Shown here piece after piece: positions 5,998-8,665 of a stretch of DNA of 8,665 nucleotides. The stretch spans positions 1,512,226 to 1,520,890 of the forward strand of contig CP070706.1 of assembly GCA_020350085.1 (NCBI GenBank), written 5' to 3'. The notes under the pieces are model-generated. The model was given only the letters and a program-made list of their open reading frames with translations. It made no database searches and was not told the DNA's origin. How positions within the stretch are numbered: position 1 is the first letter of the stretch; each line of letters begins with the position of its first letter. The translations under genes and the position numbers were made by a program. Origin of the DNA: Acidobacteriota bacterium. GTDB lineage: Bacteria; Acidobacteriota; Polarisedimenticolia; J045.

Positions 5998-7040
5998 GCG
6001 CGGACCTCGCGCACGCGGCCCGTCCAGGCCACCTCACCGCTTCCCTTTTGCTCGGCGAGGGCGAGATAACGCGGATAGTATTGGCCGCGCTCGAGCAGGT
6101 GCTCGAACGCCCAGGCATCGAGCGCCACCGGATCGACGCCGCAGACAATCGCATCACCCGGCTTGACGTCCGAAGGGTCACCTCCCGTCGGACCGTTTTT
6201 CATCAGGATCTGGCTGCCGTCGAGAATCGTCAGCGTCGGCCGCATCATCAACGACAAGTCAGAGACGATTTCGTGGATGTCCTGATGAAACTGATTGCGA
6301 CGTCCGCCGAGAAGACCGTACCAGTTCTTCATCCCCATCGAGGCGTGACACAGATTGTGATCCTTGACCGGCGCGACGCCGATGACCTTGTCGACGTTGG
6401 TCAGCGGGCGGTGAAAGATCGGCCACTGCTCGATGAGCTTGGCGCCGGGCGTGTGGAGCACCTTGAAGGCGTTCGAGTCCGGCAGATACACGCGCCCGCC
6501 CGCCTGCTCGACGGCGCGCCGAATCCCGCTCTTGGCGAAGCAGTCGGCGGGCGATTCGATCGGGTTGTCGGCGATGCGCACCTCTTGGACGCGGGCATCG
6601 ACGAGCAGCATCCGCACAAGCACCGAAAGCAGCTCGGGTTGACTCGTCGCACCGAGGTTCGGCGAGCGGTCGAACGCGACGTTCGGCTTGACGAGCACGA
6701 TCTCGCCCGGCTGGACGAAGTGGGTGATACCGCCGAGCGGCTCGAGCGCCATCCTGAGGCGCGTCTCGGCGTCCACACCCCCTCGGGCAACGACGACATC
6801 CGGCACCCCGGCTGCCTTCGCGACGCGATAGTCGCCGAGCTGCACCGGCGTGTGCACCGGCATGCTCCGCAGACCCGTCGGGTCTTTCATCGACAGCGGC
6901 CAGCCCGCGGGCGCGCCGGCGAGGTAGGCCGCACCGCCGCCAATACCGAGCACGGCGGCGATCCGCGTTCCGAACTGGCGCCGGCTGAGCGGGGCCTTCA
7001 CGTAGTCCGGACGCTGGACCGGTTTGTCCTTCTTGCTCAC
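5994..7040 (-). CDS. DUF362 family protein with Tat signal
   Basis: A 348-residue DUF362 protein. The N-terminus has SRRQFGT (19-25) followed by a Gly/Ala-rich hydrophobic stretch (27-46), a typical Tat signal. The domain shows VLVKPNVAFDRSPNLGATS (115-133), KDHNLCHASMGMKNWYG (226-242), HQDIHEIVSDL (252-262), the DG and GPTGGDP loops (274-288) and GVDPVALDA (301-309), in the order usual for the family. Several conserved Asp/Asn/His/Lys residues could form a metal or nucleotide site, but the family has no settled biochemical activity. Unlike some relatives it has no ferredoxin domain of its own, which fits reliance on the adjacent polyferredoxin. It starts with GTG at 7040, overlapping the upstream TGA by four bases (GTGA), with AAGGAG 6 bases upstream. 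Its end overlaps the next ATG. It is probably exported folded and works beside the aldo/keto reductase. Confidence 0.92.
   Translation of the reverse strand: MSKKDKPVQRPDYVKAPLSRRQFGTRIAAVLGIGGGAAYLAGAPAGWPLSMKDPTGLRSMPVHTPVQLGDYRVAKAAGVPDVVVARGGVDAETRLRMALEPLGGITHFVQPGEIVLVKPNVAFDRSPNLGATSQPELLSVLVRMLLVDARVQEVRIADNPIESPADCFAKSGIRRAVEQAGGRVYLPDSNAFKVLHTPGAKLIEQWPIFHRPLTNVDKVIGVAPVKDHNLCHASMGMKNWYGLLGGRRNQFHQDIHEIVSDLSLMMRPTLTILDGSQILMKNGPTGGDPSDVKPGDAIVCGVDPVALDAWAFEHLLERGQYYPRYLALAEQKGSGEVAWTGRVREVRA
7031..7040 (-). promoter_or_regulatory. GTGA stop/start overlap, translational coupling DUF6599 to DUF362
   Basis: GTG at 7040-7038 and TGA at 7039-7037 share bases. AAGGAG just upstream lies inside the 3' end of the first gene. 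Together with the ATGA at 5997-5994 between the second and third genes this implies coupled synthesis, as for subunits of one complex. Confidence 0.7.
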
Positions 7041-8134
7041 GGAAGCTCCTTCTCGAGGCGTGTCATCGTTCTGACGGCCGTGGCCTGATCCGGGGCGCCG
7101 TCGAGCCCGTAGAGCCAGTCGTCACGCCGAGCCACGGCGAAGAAGGTGTCGAGAAACTCGTGTTTCATCAACGCGCGCGCCTCGCTTTTCTCGACGGGCG
7201 TGTATTCGTATTCCTGCTCGGCAACGAGCTGATCGAACAGATTTGACACCTCGTCGGGCGTTTCGGCTCGGTGAATGAAGACCCGCGTTGCCCGATGCTC
7301 ACCCGTCATCCCGAACCAGACATCTCCGAAGAAGTCGTACTGCAGCGCGTTTTCTTTCTCGTAGGAGATGTCCTCGAACGGCAACCCGAGCCCATCGGCC
7401 AGTACATTGAAAGGGGCATCCGAGCCGGCAGCGTCGCGCGGCAGCTCGCCGAGCACGTCGAGAAGCTGATCCGTCTTGCCGCTCACCACCTCACTCGACT
7501 CGCTGCCGGTGATCTTGAAGAAACGTGCGCCGGCAAGGCCGATGGCGCCGACCGACGTGCGGTAGAAGTAGAGTGGTCCTCTGTTCGCCACGGACTGCGT
7601 CGCGTCGCGCTGCGAAGCGAACACGCCGAGTGCGTTCCTGAATTCGCTCTGGTCGTAGAGCTCGAGCGTCATCAAGACGCCGTTTTGCTCTAGATTTGCC
7701 CAGTGCAGCTGCTCGAAGCCGAACTTGAGGTACTGCTCAGCCTGGCCGTTGATCTTCTCGTAAAGATTCGAGGCGTCGTAGCTCTCGATGCGCCCCTCGA
7801 GCTGCCAGCCGCCCGCGAGGAGCGATGAGGAAAACGGGCCGAGGTCCGGCCCCGCGGCCCCAGCCACGGAGCCCGGCTCACGCCAGCGCACGAGCGGCGC
7901 CTCGTAGGGGAGCTGCGCGATGCTTCCTTCGCGCAGCGCCTCGATCGAGATGTCTCGCTCGCCCGGATCGTAGTTGTCGCGCTGAGCGAGGACCCAGGCG
8001 CCGGCGAGCACGATGACGAGGACCAGGCCGGCCGCGACGAAGTTCTCCGTCCGCGTGATGTGGGTGCGGAAGATCCGGCGGCGGATCGGGTTGAGGACGC
8101 GGTCAGGGTGGTACTTGCGCGACACGCTCGCCAT
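7037..8134 (-). CDS. DUF6599-like membrane-anchored protein
   Basis: First gene of the operon, 365 residues from the ATG at 8134. A GTG at 8203 extends the frame by 23 residues (388 total), but the extension is Ser/Gly-rich and neither start has a clear Shine-Dalgarno, so I prefer 8134. A basic N-terminus (RKYHPDR, RRRIFRTHITR) precedes one membrane helix (residues 32-50 from this start), giving an N-in single-pass anchor with the rest outside the cytoplasm. The soluble part has the segment YDASNLYEKINGQAE and YLKFGF (119-140), the NLYxxINGxAExYLxxGF signature I associate with DUF6599 proteins. These have no known function. No cysteine or cofactor motif is visible, so a structural, substrate-binding or assembly role beside the exported redox proteins is more likely than catalysis. 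Its TGA overlaps the DUF362 GTG. Family call moderate; membership in the operon is firm. Confidence 0.82.
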   Translation of the reverse strand: MASVSRKYHPDRVLNPIRRRIFRTHITRTENFVAAGLVLVIVLAGAWVLAQRDNYDPGERDISIEALREGSIAQLPYEAPLVRWREPGSVAGAAGPDLGPFSSSLLAGGWQLEGRIESYDASNLYEKINGQAEQYLKFGFEQLHWANLEQNGVLMTLELYDQSEFRNALGVFASQRDATQSVANRGPLYFYRTSVGAIGLAGARFFKITGSESSEVVSGKTDQLLDVLGELPRDAAGSDAPFNVLADGLGLPFEDISYEKENALQYDFFGDVWFGMTGEHRATRVFIHRAETPDEVSNLFDQLVAEQEYEYTPVEKSEARALMKHEFLDTFFAVARRDDWLYGLDGAPDQATAVRTMTRLEKELP

Positions 8135-8257
8135 CCCAGAGAGGTGGAAGGACGAGCCAGCGCGCGACCCGCCTCCGAGTAACTTAACAGACGATACCCT
8201 CACGTAAGGACATCGTCCACCGAAGAGTCACTACTAGTGCCCTCGGTGAAATCTTGT

Positions 8258-8424
8258 CTAGGAGTCTGTGCGGTAGAACGATTGCGAGCGAGGCCGTGTG
8301 GATGAGAGTCAGATTCTGTGAGGATTCGAGGAAGTGTATTCGGAATACTCGACGAGAATCCGAACAGAATCTGGCCTCAGCCACGCTGCCACAGCCGCGA
8401 GCGTTCTACCGCGCAGGCTCCTAG
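8258..8424. repeat. 167-bp imperfect palindrome bounded by CTAG, MITE-like or structured RNA
   Basis: Left arm 8258-8341 and right arm 8343-8424 are inverted copies around G8342. The outer 23 bases of each arm (CTAGGAG..CTG..GCGGTAGAACG) differ at two sites. Blocks GTGG, TGAG, AGATTCTGT, GGATTC and GTATTC are perfectly mirrored, with mismatches and a small bulge elsewhere. Both ends are CTAG. There is no room for a transposase, so a non-autonomous transposon (MITE) is the leading explanation, CTAG being either target duplication or terminal repeat. Weaker symmetry continues outward (GAAATCTTG at 8248-8256 against CGAGATTCC at 8430-8438). Read as plus-strand RNA, five arm differences become G-U pairs, so a stable RNA hairpin is an alternative. 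I cannot assign an IS family. Confidence 0.75.
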
Positions 8425-8454
8425 GCTTCCGAGATTCCAGTGATGAAGTTATCT

Positions 8455-8483
8455 GGCGAGATCGCTCATGGGGGCATCTCGCC
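8455..8483. repeat. Perfect 8-bp hairpin
   Basis: GGCGAGAT (8455-8462) pairs with ATCTCGCC (8476-8483) around a 13-base loop. A T-G and a C-G pair extend it outward (8453-8485). No T-tract follows on either side. Role unknown; it may be part of a longer structured region after the palindrome. Confidence 0.4.
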
Positions 8484-8547
8484 GGCCGGTGCGTCGTCGG
8501 AAGGGAAATGGCCGTGTAACGACGAATGAATTCCGTGTGACGCGATG

Positions 8548-8607
8548 CGCGGCGGGGCAGCCGCGACGGTCCGACGGCCTGCGACGGCCCTCTGTCCCCG
8601 CCCCGCG
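8548..8607. repeat. GC-rich inverted repeat with internal CGACGG repeats
   Basis: CGCGG-CGGGG-CAG (8548-8560) mirrors CTG-T-CCCCG-CCCCGCG (8592-8607) with small bulges. The interior contains three CGACGG units (in GCGACGGTC, CGACGGCC and GCGACGGCC). This may be structured RNA or simply GC-rich spacer. Confidence 0.3.
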
Positions 8608-8641
8608 TGAGGTGATCCCTCAACGGTGCGTCTCACTACGC

Positions 8642-8664
8642 AAGTCTCTGAAGAAGAGAGACTT
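8642..8664. terminator. Perfect 8-bp hairpin at the window edge
   Basis: AAGTCTCT (8642-8649) pairs with AGAGACTT (8657-8664) around the seven-base loop GAAGAAG. The bases that would show a T-tract lie outside the window. No upstream gene inside the window needs this terminator, so the call is tentative. Confidence 0.2.
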
Positions 8665-8665
8665 A

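Larger units (their letters stand above)
8204..8665. other. Gene-free region upstream of the redox operon
   Basis: This 462-base stretch must contain the operon promoter, but I see no convincing -35/-10 pair. It is dominated by the 167-bp palindrome (8258-8424) and three smaller inverted repeats (8455-8483, 8548-8607, 8642-8664). The minus frame 8623-8309 is arginine/serine-rich, runs through the palindrome and has no motif, so I do not call it a gene. Confidence 0.55.

Noticed and set aside
4147..6181. Very long open frames on both strands across the polyferredoxin gene (640 codons plus, 623 codons minus)
   Set aside because: They lie over the polyferredoxin gene, whose Fe-S motifs, ribosome binding site and operon overlaps are decisive. 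Their translations are Arg/Asp/Glu- or Arg/Ala-rich with no domain, as expected from GC-rich codon shadows.
6048..7088. Plus-strand open frame of 346 codons opposite the DUF362 gene
   Set aside because: Antisense shadow: rich in Arg, His, Asp and Val, with no motif, and the DUF362 domain on the other strand explains the region.
8181..8210. Possible promoter of the redox operon (TTACGT and TAAGTT on the minus strand)
   Set aside because: Spacing is only 15 bases and both hexamers are poor matches, so it cannot be distinguished from chance.
8309..8623. Minus-strand open frame of 104 codons upstream of the operon
   Set aside because: It runs through the palindrome and hairpins, lacks a ribosome binding site and motif, and has random Arg/Ser/Pro composition.

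Overview
The window is GC-rich, densely coding bacterial DNA with Shine-Dalgarno-type start sites and Tat and Sec export signals. It suggests a Gram-negative-type heterotroph. The gene set (DUF6599, DUF362, NapH/NapG-like polyferredoxin, Tat-exported aldo/keto reductase) recalls uncultured soil or sediment lineages such as Acidobacteriota or their relatives, but that placement is inference and weak. There are no rRNA, tRNA, CRISPR or transposase genes.

Layout. Positions 1-190 hold only the possible end-on fragment of a minus-strand reading frame. Positions 191-1258 (minus) encode a zinc-free, quinone-oxidoreductase-type MDR dehydrogenase. A 473-base divergent intergenic region (1259-1731) carries two related 16-bp operator-like palindromes. 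Positions 1732-2691 (plus) encode an unrecognised, secreted, aromatic-rich 319-residue protein with a strong ribosome binding site. A 401-base convergent gap (2692-3092) contains a strong stem-loop and a terminator-like hairpin but no convincing gene.

The main content is a four-gene minus-strand operon, 8134 (or 8203) down to 3093. In transcription order it encodes a membrane-anchored DUF6599-like protein, a Tat-signal DUF362 protein, a membrane polyferredoxin resembling fused NapH and NapG, and a Tat-signal aldo/keto reductase with an intact catalytic tetrad and C-terminal cysteines. The first three genes are joined by 4-base stop/start overlaps (GTGA and ATGA), and the fourth follows after 49 bases. 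The organisation suggests one cell-envelope redox system: the membrane Fe-S protein would pass electrons from the quinone pool to, or from, an extracytoplasmic module holding the DUF362 protein and the reductase. Substrate and direction are unknown.

Upstream of the operon (8204-8665) there is no credible gene. Instead there is a 167-bp imperfect palindrome (8258-8424) bounded by CTAG, which looks like a MITE or a structured RNA, followed by further small hairpins.
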